Source of the DNA: Eubacterium maltosivorans
Lineage (GTDB): Bacteria > Bacillota > Clostridia > Eubacteriales > Eubacteriaceae
Direction of reading: 5' to 3'
Assembly: GCF_002441855.2 (NCBI RefSeq)
Contig: NZ_CP029487.1
Span: forward strand, 2,790,001 to 2,854,000
Length of the DNA: 64,000 nucleotides
A program made the position numbers and the translations under genes. How positions within the stretch are numbered: the stretch's first letter is position 1; each line of letters opens with the position of its first letter. The notes under the pieces were generated by a model. It was given only the letters and a program-made list of their open reading frames with translations. It made no database searches and was not told the origin of the DNA. Below, one piece after another: positions 34,126-44,099 of the stretch.

Positions 34126-35244
34126 TTATTCGATTATTACAATTGATCGTCCGAGATTTCCAGCATAGTCTGAAACATAAACCTCCAGCTGGCCGGGACG
34201 CTCCGGAAGCGAAAAGGTAATACCGTTTTGCTCGGGGGATGTGCTTTCGGGATAGATAACTTCACCTTGGCTGGTGACAGCGTAGATGGACGCAAAATTA
34301 ACACCAGAGCCTTCGTCATAAAGGATAACCGAAAGAGTTGTCGGGGTTGCTTGATAGGAGAGCAGCTCAGGAATGGTTGTGTCTACTACCGTTATGGGTT
34401 CAGCAGCAGAAAATACCAGATCGCTCAGGGCAGCGGGCAGAACAAGTAATATGGATACAAACGCAAAAACCGGTGGGAGAAGCCATTTTAGATGCTGTTG
34501 TCTTTTTATACGCTCGGCGGTGTTTAAAAAACTTTGGAAGGTGTTTGGATTTTGCGAAGCTGCAAAGCCCTCTGGTTGAGTCATTATTTTATTTAAAAGG
34601 GCAGAAGCCCCGGAGCTTTCAAAAGCAAAGCCGGCAGCTGAGGTTTTGAGCGCGGGCATAAGAAAAAAAGCCGGACTGCGCTCCTTCCCCAGCTTTTCGA
34701 CAAATAACTGACGGATTTTTTTTAGCTGCCGTTTAACGGTACTCAGTGAGCAGTCCAGAGAAAGGGCGATGTCCTTAAGCTTCATATCCTCGCGGTAGCG
34801 AAGAATGAAGATGGCTCTGTCACGGTCTGAAAGAAGCGACAAAAAGCTTAAGAGTTCCAGGCTGGTTTCCTGATGCATAAGCTTTTCAGCCGGTTCGGGA
34901 TAATACGAGTGTGTGCTGCTGAGAGAATCCAGATAGCTGTCCTCTGACGGTTTTTCCACAATATAGTATTGCTTTCGTTTGTAAGAGATACAGGTATTGT
35001 AGGTCATTCGGTTGAGATAGGAGATAAGCATTCCCGGCTTTCTGATGGTATCAATGTTGCTTAAGAGCTTTATGTACACATCTTGAATGACGTCTTCTGC
35101 CAGATAGGGATCTTCCATAATCTGTGAAGCCAGAAAATACTGTGAATCATAGGTTAATCGGTAGAGCCTTTCAAAGTCTGCTTTATTGCCCTCCTGAACG
35201 CTTACAACCAGCGCGCCAAGCTGCTCGTAATCTAAATTTTTCAT
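34126..35244 (-). CDS. Membrane-tethered ECF sigma factor with Ig-like domain (cassette 2)
   Basis: A 372-residue paralogue of sigma factor 1. Region 2 (YLAEDVIQDVYIKLL; NRMTYNTCISYKRKQ), region 4 (MKLKDIALSLDCSLSTVKRQLKK), a longer cytoplasmic linker (about 190-250), a membrane helix at 254-273, and an Ig-like domain at 288-372 with DTTIPELLSY, SGVNF and SDYAGN. The N-terminus aligns residue for residue with sigma 1 and with the proposed start of sigma 3: 20 residues to the GN/GD before region 2. AAAAGGAAGG precedes the ATG. No anti-sigma gene is present. Divergent from giant gene 2, its probable target. Confidence 0.88.
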   Translation of the reverse strand: MKNLDYEQLGALVVSVQEGNKADFERLYRLTYDSQYFLASQIMEDPYLAEDVIQDVYIKLLSNIDTIRKPGMLISYLNRMTYNTCISYKRKQYYIVEKPSEDSYLDSLSSTHSYYPEPAEKLMHQETSLELLSFLSLLSDRDRAIFILRYREDMKLKDIALSLDCSLSTVKRQLKKIRQLFVEKLGKERSPAFFLMPALKTSAAGFAFESSGASALLNKIMTQPEGFAASQNPNTFQSFLNTAERIKRQQHLKWLLPPVFAFVSILLVLPAALSDLVFSAAEPITVVDTTIPELLSYQATPTTLSVILYDEGSGVNFASIYAVTSQGEVIYPESTSPEQNGITFSLPERPGQLEVYVSDYAGNLGRSIVIIE

Positions 35245-35276
35245 TAAAAACCTTCCTTTTTACCTTATCTAACTAA

Positions 35277-35305
35277 ACTGTAAGCTAATCTGCCTGGCTT
35301 GTCAA
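35277..35305 (-). promoter_or_regulatory. Sigma-A promoter of sigma factor gene 2
   Basis: Minus strand TTGACA, 17-base spacer, TACAGT, 33 bases before the ATG. Confidence 0.8.
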
Positions 35306-35363
35306 GTTTAAAAACATTAAGACCAGCCATAAGAAAATTTTTTTCTTAAGAATTCAGAAAAAA

Positions 35364-35393
35364 TGAACCTTTTTGAAAAGTCTGTGCGTCTTA
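35364..35393 (+). promoter_or_regulatory. ECF-type promoter of giant gene 2
   Basis: TGAACC, 17-base spacer, CGTCTTA after a run of A. It lies about 90 bases before the ATG of giant gene 2. Confidence 0.8.
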
Positions 35394-35482
35394 TTAACGG
35401 TTTAAAAGAATCAGCGCCTGTGCTCGTCGAAAAAATCCAGCGCAGGGCTTTAACATTGATTTAATATGATGGAGGAGTAAGG

Positions 35483-38400
35483 ATGAGAGGTAAAAAGAAA
35501 TTTATCAAACAGATCATGGTCATGGCGCTGACGATGATCATGGCCGTTGTGAGCCTGCCCGCCGGGCTGGGCTCTGCTCTGGAGCCGGGAAACGTCCAGG
35601 CAGCAGATGACTGGGCCAGCGATGTGGCGGAGTTTAAGGGCTACGGCAATGAGGGATGGACAGAGACGCAAGACGCTGTCCCTAAATGGAGCGGCAGCAA
35701 TGCTGTTTCCACTAAAAATGATGGAGACCCCGAAAAGGATGCTGCGGTCATACCACATCAAGTTTTACAAGAGACCGTCCAATATAAAGCAATCAATGTA
35801 GCGGGAGACGGGACCCTTATGCTGCCGGCAGAAGAAACGGAAGAGGTAGCGTACTATGAAATCTATTTTCCAGAACAACTGCGCTGGGCTATTACAAATC
35901 AGAAAAGCTTCAGGCTGATGAGCGATCTGGATATGGGCGGACGGGACAGGACATGGTCGACAGCTGATTTAAGCAGTAAAGTTTTTATGGACGGCAACGG
36001 ACACACCATTTATAATTTAAATACCACTGGGGGTGGCTTGATTGGCTCTTGGAGCCAGCCGATTATCGCGAAAAATATTAAGGTGGTGTCTGCCCAGATG
36101 CAGAGTGGATTATTTACAGGGACAAACATCAGTACTTATATTTCTATGGAAGAGGTCAGTCTGGAGCACGCCTTAATTCAATCCAATGGGTTTGGAGGCG
36201 GATTAATTGGAGGTTCTTATTACCGTCCGTCTGGAAGTTATGGCCGTGTTTACGCTTCAAATTGCCACGCGAAGAACGTTTATGTGAATGGAACAGGTTG
36301 TTCTGGGAATATTTTTGGACCCATCAGCGGCTTTGTTGAAAACTGCTATGCCGTTGACGGTACTGTCCGTACGCAGCATCATTCTGGTGCTTTCACATCC
36401 TGTGCTGGAAATTACATTATTAAAGATTGCTTTACCAATGTGCGGGCATACGCAAATACGACAACCGGTGCTTTTGTAGGGCATCCAGAGGACAGTTACT
36501 ACGCACCGCCTTATAGAGGCAGGAGTCATACATCTCAATTCATCAATTGCTTTTCATCAGGACGCATCGAAGGCGGTTCGGTTTTAGGAGGTTTTGTTGC
36601 GGGGACAGGATCATCTGTAAATAGTGAGACTCATAGCTATATTTTTGAAAACTGCTACAGCACCGCCATGGTCGGTATGCAAAATGCCGCCAGTGCACAA
36701 GGCGGATTTATTGGCCAGATTGAAGAACCTACGACAAACGCATCTTTTATCAATTGTTTTTCTGCAGGGGAAGTCGGCACACTCACCACAACGACGGAAG
36801 GTGAGAACAGTACCATCGGTGGATTCATTGGACAGAAGTTAAATTCCCAGGCACAAAGCCCGTTTGACAGATGTTACTATGACAAACAGACCTCGGCCAT
36901 GCGTGAGCGCGCTGTGGGAACGGTAAATACTAATTTTGCCGGTATTATTGGTCTCACAACAAAAAACATGGCGAACACTGCCTCGCAGATTAATGGTGAT
37001 GTCTGGGTCTCTTTCGAGGGCCTGTACCCTCAGCTCAAAGCTTTCACCGAAGCAGACGGCTTCACCAGCGAGGAGGATAAGCTCACCGCCAAGGCCTACT
37101 CAGCGGCCTCGGTCACCACGGCCTTTATGCGGGATAACACCACGGCAGAAAACCTGACAGACTACGATACCGTCCGGGAGATCACCGAGCTCTTCCCCCT
37201 CAGTAATGACGCCATGGCAAAGGGCAGCAGCTTTAAGATCAACTGGACAGCCCGGGATATCGAGAGTGGTATTGTTAAAGATACGCAGGTTCTGACCATC
37301 GGGCGAACCAACGCCCTGAACACTCCGAATAACGATCAGGTGACCAATATGGCGCCGGGCATTGGGTGGGCAGATGTGCAGGTGCCCTACACACAGGGCG
37401 CAGATACCGTGATCGGCCGCCGGTCGCTGCGGATTGTCCCCACCTCGGTGCTCTCCCTGAGCGGCGGCCAGGGCAGCCTGGACGCAGGCAAGGATACCTA
37501 CCTGTATCCGAATATCGCAGGGAAAAACACCTACGACCACCGGCCAGGCGTCAGCCTTGTCTACGCCACGGCAGCACAGCTGGCGACTGGAAATACAATA
37601 ACTCCAATCAATTATCCATTGAATGATACGACCTACAATCCAAATGTCACTGTTTCTGCAAAGAACGGCAGTGTCAAGGTGGAAATCTTTAAAGAAAATC
37701 CTGACGGCACTCTGTCAGCGGATCTGCTGCGCAGCGGCACAACGGAACAGCAGCAGCACTACAAAGATTTATTCGCAGGCGGAACCTTTACCTCGGAGGA
37801 TAAAGGAACCTACACCATTAAATACACCTGGACCATTGAAAATGGGCAGACTGCCGAATTAACTAACAGCAAACGTGTCATCGTGCGTGATCCGATGACT
37901 ATTCAGTTTAAATGGAACGACGGCGTCCACGATGACACAGTGGAGAGCTACGCCGTCCTGCCGGAGGGAAGCTCAACCGTCCAGCTGCTGGTTGGTGAGA
38001 CATTGAAGGATAAAAATGTGGACATGCCCGCAGACCCGGACCGCACAGGCTATACCTTTGTGGGCTGGTCAGTGGATAAGACTGCCAGCGCCGCGGATTT
38101 TACCGATGAAACGGCTCTTCCCAATGTTGAAACCCTGAAGGTTTACGCCCTGTGGCAGCCCAAAAATTATGATGTGAAATTTAATTTTATGGAAAACGGC
38201 AAAGAAATCATCCTGTCGGACGGTGTGGTGCCGGCAGAAAAAAACGTGGCGGATATTCCCTACGACACTGCCATAGTCCAAAAAGGCGCAGAGGCTTTCC
38301 CGGCTGATCTGGCGCTGGGAGCGACCTGCACCGTTGACGGTACTGCCAAAAGATTTATGGGCTGGAGCACGCTCAATCCCTATAAAGATGGTAAGCAGTT

Positions 38401-41400
38401 TATCTTTGCGGGGAATTTTACAGAAGATACAGCCATTACTCAGGGCGATAAAACAGCAAAGGACAATCCGTTAAAGAATTTTGATTTTGACAACAGCAGC
38501 ACTATTGATGTCTACCCGGTTTTTGTTTACAGTACGGGAAGTTGTAAATTTTACGACAATAAAAATACTGCTCTGGACAAACCTGGCAATGGTGGCGCTT
38601 TAATCTCAGGCGCCGGCGGAACGGTAAATTTCGGCGCCGCCCTCACCCGACCTGATGATCCCTCGTGGGAAAACAGCCGTGTCTTTTTAGGATGGTCGGA
38701 GGAACCAGTTAAGCTGTTCACCCCACAGGGGCCAGCTGAAGACGAATTTACCGACGTTTTTCCAGAGGGCGCCACCTATGACGGACAGGAGCCTGTTTTA
38801 AAATATTATGCAGTCTGGCGTGATAATACCTACACGGTCAATGCTTATGTAAAGGGCAGTGACACTCCCGAAGATACCCTCAGTCAGACGGGTATCTACG
38901 GAGAAAGGATTGCTCTGCCGGATATGAGGGACTATCAATATTACACAGACAGTTCAGGCCAGAAATATCATTTTACCGGATGGGTCAACCGGGAGCATAC
39001 CACAGAGGCAGTCACAGAGGAGACTGTCTATCATGTTGGCGACGCGTCGGTGGGCAGTGACAATGTCCTTGACCTTCAGGCTCAGTATGAGAAGGTCTAT
39101 GATGTCACCTTCCACAAAGAGAGCGGCGAAAATTCAGAAACCTTTATGGCTGTCGAAAATATTCCCTCAGGCCAGGCCATCGGCGGTCAGTTTCCAACAG
39201 GCAGCCCGGCGCCGCCTGAAGGAAAAGTATTTATCGGATGGGCATTAACGCCAGATGCTGAAACAGCAGATGCCAATGTGAATGCAGACTACGCAGTCAC
39301 GGCAAATACGCATGTCTACCCTGTGTTCCGGGAGGCGGCGGGAACCTTGGTCTTTAAGATGAATGACAGTACAGACCATCACTTTGTGGAGGCAGCTGTT
39401 ATCCTTTACGGCGGTTTGTACACCCGGCCACAGGCTGAGCCAGCGCGCGAAGGCTTTGAATTCATGGGTTGGTCGAGGAAGGCAGAGGAACCTCTGGATT
39501 TTGAACAGACCTTTGATGATGAACTGCCAGCCGGCTCAGAAAAACCCTATGAAGGCTTTGAAAAAGAAATAACCTATTATGCGGTCTGGCGTTACGTGCC
39601 GTTAACGGTGCGCTTTTATCCAAATATCAATAACCCAGAGACACCGTATCAGGAAGTTAACGCCATAAAATACGAGCAGACTCTGAGCGAGGTTGGTCGA
39701 TATCCACAGGAACCTGTCCGGAGCGGTTACCGCTTTATGGGCTGGTCGTTGGATAAGGCTGTCAATAATTTTGACCAGAATACGCGGATTACTGAAAAGG
39801 AAATGGAAGTCTACGCACTGTGGAGCGCCAATGCCTATATGGCAGTTTTTGACGCTAACGGCGGCAGTTTTGGGGCGGGACAGAGCGTTCAGAATATTGA
39901 ACAGACAACAGACCAGCCTTATAAAACGCCAGAGGCCAGCCCGGTACGGGACGGCTATATTTTTGCCGGATGGTATGCGGACAGAGAAAACCAGGGCGGC
40001 GAGCCCTATGACTTTAGCCAAAACTTTACAGCAGCCAGAGACCAGAGCTTTTATGCTAAATGGAGCAGTGATATCAACACGCCTTATACAGTAGAGCATT
40101 ACAGGCAAAATGTAGACAGAGACAGTTATACTCTGGCAGAGACAGACACTCTGGCGGGGACCACCGGAACAGAGGTAACCGCCATCTCAAAGGCTTATAC
40201 AGGATTTATATGTAAAGGGGACAAGGACGGAAAACAACCGGTCAAGGGAGTGATCACCGGCGACAGCACCCACCTGGTGCTGAGACTTTACTACGACCGT
40301 GTCAACGCAACGATTCGTTTTGACATGAATGGCCACGGAGAGCAGCTTGCCCCGATTACCCTGCCCTACGGCTCCAGCCTTACCCCACCCCAAAATCCAG
40401 TGGCTTCAGGTTATGCCTTTAAGGGCTGGAAGACTGTGAGAGCAGATGGAAGTCTGGAAGACGGTTTTTATGCCTTTCCTGAGACCATGCCAGCGTCCGA
40501 TGTCAGTCTGAAAGCTGTCTGGAGCAGACTCTTTGAGATAACTGCTTCTAAATATGGCCGGGGAAGTATTACCGGCGGTACTGGAAACTTTGAGGAGGGG
40601 GCTGCCACGACAGTGGCCTGGAAGCCGGATGACGGATATGTAGCAAGCAGGGTCATGGTCGACGGACAGATCCGCGATGATCTGCTGAATGGCGGAGCAG
40701 CCGGGAGTGTGGCATTTGAGAATATTACGGCAGATCATCATGTTTATGTGACCTTTGAAAAAACCGAAGGCAGCCCAGTGCCCGGAGAGAACAGTTTTTA
40801 TACAGTTTATACCAAAAAGACCGGCGGCAGCGACGACTGCTTCCTGAGTCCTACCAAGACGCTTCCGGGAGACAAAAAAGGCAGCTATGTGGTTGAATGG
40901 AAAGCTGCGGAAAAATACTATGTGGCACAGGTGATCGTGGATGGCGTAAGCTATCCGGCCAGTGATGAGGGATTCATTCCCTTTACCGGCATACAGAGTG
41001 ACCACTTTGTAGAAGTGATTTATGAAAAGAGCACCTCTATTGGCGGCAGCACAACCCCAGGTTTTTATACCATCACCACCAACCATATCGGAGGCGACCC
41101 TTCAGAAAATGGGAAAACCTTCCTGACACCGAGCAGTGTGGTTAAGCCGGGCAGCGACCATACCGTCAGCTGGTCAGCACTGGCGCCTTACAGCGTCGAG
41201 CGTATTATTATTGACCAGGGGACAGATCATGAAAGAATACTGACACCAGGGGAAATCGCGGCGGGCTCCTTTGACTTTAACCAGACAGACGCTGACCATG
41301 TTGTGGATGTTGTCTTTAAAAAGGCAGAATCCGGCAGCCAACCTGATCCCATAGAAAAGGTTCAGATCATTACCAGTCTGGTTGGTGGACCGGGTGAGAT

Positions 41401-44026
41401 CACCAGCTCTGCCGTGGTTGAAAAGGGCAGCGACTATAAAGTTGAATGGAAGCTTCCGGATGAAATCGCAAAGCCGGACGGCGAATATTACAATTATTAT
41501 GTGGTGGACAAGGTGCTCGTCAATGATGAGGAGCACAGCAAGGATATGAGCGTTGAAGAATTTAACGCGATCGAGGAGGATCAGGTAGTCAAGGTTATCC
41601 TGAAGCCAAATCTGTACAATATTCAGACAGCGGTCGCTGGAAAAGGAACCATCTCCCCCTCGGCCACCTTGTTCTACGGACAGGATTATGAGGTTAACGC
41701 TCAGCCGGACGAGGGCTGGTATTTATGGAAAGTCAAGGTTGACGGCGAGACCATCCACGAGTATAAAGACCCGGATGCGCAGCAGACAGCCAGTATCAAA
41801 AATCCTTTCGCGGAACAGATTGTGTATGCGGCAGAAAAAAACGAAATTGATACAAACATTGTCGGCGACCAGGTCGTCGTACCGGTCAGCGGTATTACCA
41901 CAGACCACGAGGTAAAGGTAATTTATGCTAAGAACGGTGAAGTGCCACCCTCTGAGGAACAGATGTACACTGTCACAGGCCATATTGAAGGCGGCCCGGG
42001 GACAGTGAACGGTACAGGGATGTTTGAAGGTGGAGAAGGAACAACCGTTCAATGGACAGGGATTCCGGACACCTATGAGGTCAAAAAAGTGACCGTGACC
42101 GTCAACGGCGTAGAACGGCTGGACCTCGCGTCTTCTGTGTCTGAGGGCAGTCTGAGCCTGGAGGATATTCATGACCATTATGACATCATTGTGACCATTG
42201 GCATGAAAGGAAACAATAGCTCTGGCAGCAGTGACCCCGAAACGCCAGAAGCACCAGAGACGCGTTACGCCATTGAGACAGCCGTGAAAAACGGCGAGGG
42301 AGAGATTACCCCATCCATCGTGGGCATAGCCCCGGGGGGCCAGAAGCACATTGAATGGAAGATTGACAGCAGCCGCTATGAGGTACAGGAGGTGAGGATT
42401 GACGGAAACCTTGTTGACAGCTTGAAGGAGGCCACAGCCTATGATTTTACAGACATTCAGGCCGATCACCGGATTGAGGTTATCCTGAGGGAAAAAAGTC
42501 AGGATCCTAGTGATATACCCGGCGAAAATAGCCAGTATACCATCTCTACCCTCCGCAATGCCGGAGGCGCCATAAGCCCTACCGTAACCGTTGATAAAGG
42601 AGCAGATCATCGGGTTACCTGGAAAGCGGACGAAGGCTACAGAGTGGCCAGGGTGATTGTGGACGGCGTTGAGCGGCCGGATCTTGTGGATAAGGACAGC
42701 GCAGGCTTTAAGGACATTCAGATGAGCCATCAGGTTGAGGTGACTTTTGAAAAAGACGGCGGAAGCGGCGGACAAAAGCATGAACACACCATCGACACCA
42801 CTATTGGCGGAGGCAGCGGCAGCATCGACAGCACCGCAGCTGTGCCGGACGGCCAAAGCCATACGGTTCACTGGCAGCCAGGCGAAGGCCAGGAGGTCGG
42901 CACTGTTATTGTGGATGGCGTCGTCCGCGATGACCTCAGAGATAAAGACCGTATTACCTTTGACAACGTCACAGAGGATCACCAGATTACGGTAATCTAT
43001 ACCCCAGCCGGAAGCGGTGGGGAAACTCAGAAAGATTTTTATGAGATCGGCACCTCAATTGAGGGACAGGGCTACATCACGCCTACGGCCAGCCTGGAAA
43101 AAGGCAGCAGCTACACAGTTGCCTGGAAGCCTGAAAAAGGCTGGAAAGCAGTCCGGGTAGAGATTGACGGCGTGGTTCAGCCACAGCTTACCCAAAAAGA
43201 TGAAATCACTTTTGACAGCATCGGAAAAGACCATACCGTCAATGTTATCTTTGAAAAAGAAGACGGCATCGTGCCCTCCCCAGGCGAGCAGGTTCAGATA
43301 ACAACAGGGATCACGGGCGGACTTGGAACCATCAGCGGCGGCATGACAATAGAAAAAGGAGAGAACGCCTCTGTCCGTTGGACACCGGCAGAGGGATACG
43401 TGGTTGAGATGGTCTGGATAAACGGCGAAGAACGCCCAGACCTCATTGGGAAAAATGGAATTGACCTTAAGCACGTGGAAAACAGCCAGGATATCCGGGT
43501 TTCCTATAAAAAAACCGATTCCCCATCTGGCGAAGGAGCTGTTACGCCGGGTTATCCCGATGGAGACGGACAGGGAGGTCATGACAGCGGACAGTATAGC
43601 GGCGGAGCTGTAAATAGTGAACCGGCTTCAATGTTTGAAAAAACAACACAGGTGACCATGAGCAGCATTGCGCCAGTTACCGGAATCAGAGACCGTGTGG
43701 CGCAGGAAAACGGCCAGAAGCCCCTGCTTCAGAAACTGTTTGGGTTAAAAGACAGCGCCAGCACATTATCGCTCCTTGACCTGTTTGCGACCTCTGGTGT
43801 GATTGTGCTGACTCTGGCGGCCTTCCTGTTTAAAAAACGGGCATGGGGCTTTGGCGTCATTGCCTCGCTTACTGCGGTTATCTTGTTCTTTGCCACACAA
43901 CCGCTGATTTTGAAATTTACCTTTTTTGATAAGTGGTCTCCCCTCTTCCTGATACTGCTTCTGATGGGAGCACTGATGTTAATTTTGCTGGGAGATCAAA
44001 AAGAAAAGGAAGATACCCCTCAATAA
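35483..44026 (+). CDS. Giant repeat-rich surface protein 2
   Basis: The largest gene in the window, 2847 residues. Signal peptide at 1-40 (cleavage after VQA); PEQLRWAI...DLDMGG at about 133-153; GLUG-type beta-helix at about 163-475; linker with YDTVREITELFP; an extended set of about nine InlB B-type repeats (GWS...YALW) at about 806-1680; eleven divergent modules at about 1686-2676; a Gly/Ser-rich linker; IAPVTGIRD at 2729-2737; then three membrane helices ending in an acidic tail. Same order as giants 1 and 3, with extra InlB-type repeats accounting for most of the added length. GGAGG lies upstream of the ATG. Probably a cell-surface adhesin; whether the motif is a processing site is unknown. 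Confidence 0.85.
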   Translation: MRGKKKFIKQIMVMALTMIMAVVSLPAGLGSALEPGNVQAADDWASDVAEFKGYGNEGWTETQDAVPKWSGSNAVSTKNDGDPEKDAAVIPHQVLQETVQYKAINVAGDGTLMLPAEETEEVAYYEIYFPEQLRWAITNQKSFRLMSDLDMGGRDRTWSTADLSSKVFMDGNGHTIYNLNTTGGGLIGSWSQPIIAKNIKVVSAQMQSGLFTGTNISTYISMEEVSLEHALIQSNGFGGGLIGGSYYRPSGSYGRVYASNCHAKNVYVNGTGCSGNIFGPISGFVENCYAVDGTVRTQHHSGAFTSCAGNYIIKDCFTNVRAYANTTTGAFVGHPEDSYYAPPYRGRSHTSQFINCFSSGRIEGGSVLGGFVAGTGSSVNSETHSYIFENCYSTAMVGMQNAASAQGGFIGQIEEPTTNASFINCFSAGEVGTLTTTTEGENSTIGGFIGQKLNSQAQSPFDRCYYDKQTSAMRERAVGTVNTNFAGIIGLTTKNMANTASQINGDVWVSFEGLYPQLKAFTEADGFTSEEDKLTAKAYSAASVTTAFMRDNTTAENLTDYDTVREITELFPLSNDAMAKGSSFKINWTARDIESGIVKDTQVLTIGRTNALNTPNNDQVTNMAPGIGWADVQVPYTQGADTVIGRRSLRIVPTSVLSLSGGQGSLDAGKDTYLYPNIAGKNTYDHRPGVSLVYATAAQLATGNTITPINYPLNDTTYNPNVTVSAKNGSVKVEIFKENPDGTLSADLLRSGTTEQQQHYKDLFAGGTFTSEDKGTYTIKYTWTIENGQTAELTNSKRVIVRDPMTIQFKWNDGVHDDTVESYAVLPEGSSTVQLLVGETLKDKNVDMPADPDRTGYTFVGWSVDKTASAADFTDETALPNVETLKVYALWQPKNYDVKFNFMENGKEIILSDGVVPAEKNVADIPYDTAIVQKGAEAFPADLALGATCTVDGTAKRFMGWSTLNPYKDGKQFIFAGNFTEDTAITQGDKTAKDNPLKNFDFDNSSTIDVYPVFVYSTGSCKFYDNKNTALDKPGNGGALISGAGGTVNFGAALTRPDDPSWENSRVFLGWSEEPVKLFTPQGPAEDEFTDVFPEGATYDGQEPVLKYYAVWRDNTYTVNAYVKGSDTPEDTLSQTGIYGERIALPDMRDYQYYTDSSGQKYHFTGWVNREHTTEAVTEETVYHVGDASVGSDNVLDLQAQYEKVYDVTFHKESGENSETFMAVENIPSGQAIGGQFPTGSPAPPEGKVFIGWALTPDAETADANVNADYAVTANTHVYPVFREAAGTLVFKMNDSTDHHFVEAAVILYGGLYTRPQAEPAREGFEFMGWSRKAEEPLDFEQTFDDELPAGSEKPYEGFEKEITYYAVWRYVPLTVRFYPNINNPETPYQEVNAIKYEQTLSEVGRYPQEPVRSGYRFMGWSLDKAVNNFDQNTRITEKEMEVYALWSANAYMAVFDANGGSFGAGQSVQNIEQTTDQPYKTPEASPVRDGYIFAGWYADRENQGGEPYDFSQNFTAARDQSFYAKWSSDINTPYTVEHYRQNVDRDSYTLAETDTLAGTTGTEVTAISKAYTGFICKGDKDGKQPVKGVITGDSTHLVLRLYYDRVNATIRFDMNGHGEQLAPITLPYGSSLTPPQNPVASGYAFKGWKTVRADGSLEDGFYAFPETMPASDVSLKAVWSRLFEITASKYGRGSITGGTGNFEEGAATTVAWKPDDGYVASRVMVDGQIRDDLLNGGAAGSVAFENITADHHVYVTFEKTEGSPVPGENSFYTVYTKKTGGSDDCFLSPTKTLPGDKKGSYVVEWKAAEKYYVAQVIVDGVSYPASDEGFIPFTGIQSDHFVEVIYEKSTSIGGSTTPGFYTITTNHIGGDPSENGKTFLTPSSVVKPGSDHTVSWSALAPYSVERIIIDQGTDHERILTPGEIAAGSFDFNQTDADHVVDVVFKKAESGSQPDPIEKVQIITSLVGGPGEITSSAVVEKGSDYKVEWKLPDEIAKPDGEYYNYYVVDKVLVNDEEHSKDMSVEEFNAIEEDQVVKVILKPNLYNIQTAVAGKGTISPSATLFYGQDYEVNAQPDEGWYLWKVKVDGETIHEYKDPDAQQTASIKNPFAEQIVYAAEKNEIDTNIVGDQVVVPVSGITTDHEVKVIYAKNGEVPPSEEQMYTVTGHIEGGPGTVNGTGMFEGGEGTTVQWTGIPDTYEVKKVTVTVNGVERLDLASSVSEGSLSLEDIHDHYDIIVTIGMKGNNSSGSSDPETPEAPETRYAIETAVKNGEGEITPSIVGIAPGGQKHIEWKIDSSRYEVQEVRIDGNLVDSLKEATAYDFTDIQADHRIEVILREKSQDPSDIPGENSQYTISTLRNAGGAISPTVTVDKGADHRVTWKADEGYRVARVIVDGVERPDLVDKDSAGFKDIQMSHQVEVTFEKDGGSGGQKHEHTIDTTIGGGSGSIDSTAAVPDGQSHTVHWQPGEGQEVGTVIVDGVVRDDLRDKDRITFDNVTEDHQITVIYTPAGSGGETQKDFYEIGTSIEGQGYITPTASLEKGSSYTVAWKPEKGWKAVRVEIDGVVQPQLTQKDEITFDSIGKDHTVNVIFEKEDGIVPSPGEQVQITTGITGGLGTISGGMTIEKGENASVRWTPAEGYVVEMVWINGEERPDLIGKNGIDLKHVENSQDIRVSYKKTDSPSGEGAVTPGYPDGDGQGGHDSGQYSGGAVNSEPASMFEKTTQVTMSSIAPVTGIRDRVAQENGQKPLLQKLFGLKDSASTLSLLDLFATSGVIVLTLAAFLFKKRAWGFGVIASLTAVILFFATQPLILKFTFFDKWSPLFLILLLMGALMLILLGDQKEKEDTPQ
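40540..43510 (+). repeat. Eleven divergent InlB-like modules in giant protein 2
   Basis: Eleven modules of the same type as in giant 1, separated by short Pro/Gly/Asp linkers such as PVPGENS or DIPGENS. The last four (from about 42530) are the most regular. Confidence 0.8.
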
Positions 44027-44032
44027 AAAATA

Positions 44033-44077
44033 CCCCTTTGGATGGCTGCCAGCAGACAGCGTCTAAAGGGGCGTTTT
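44033..44077. terminator. Terminator between giant gene 2 and sigma factor 3
   Basis: Arms CCCCTTT / AAAGGGG, with an inner CTG...CAG pairing, followed by TTTTTG; A-rich on the other side. Confidence 0.75.
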
Positions 44078-44099
44078 TGTTATGCTTTTGCAATGGTGG

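Noticed and set aside
41723-42982. 419-codon minus-strand frame inside giant gene 2
   Set aside because: Shadow of the repeat-rich coding strand; no start context, and the plus-strand protein is continuous with conserved modules.
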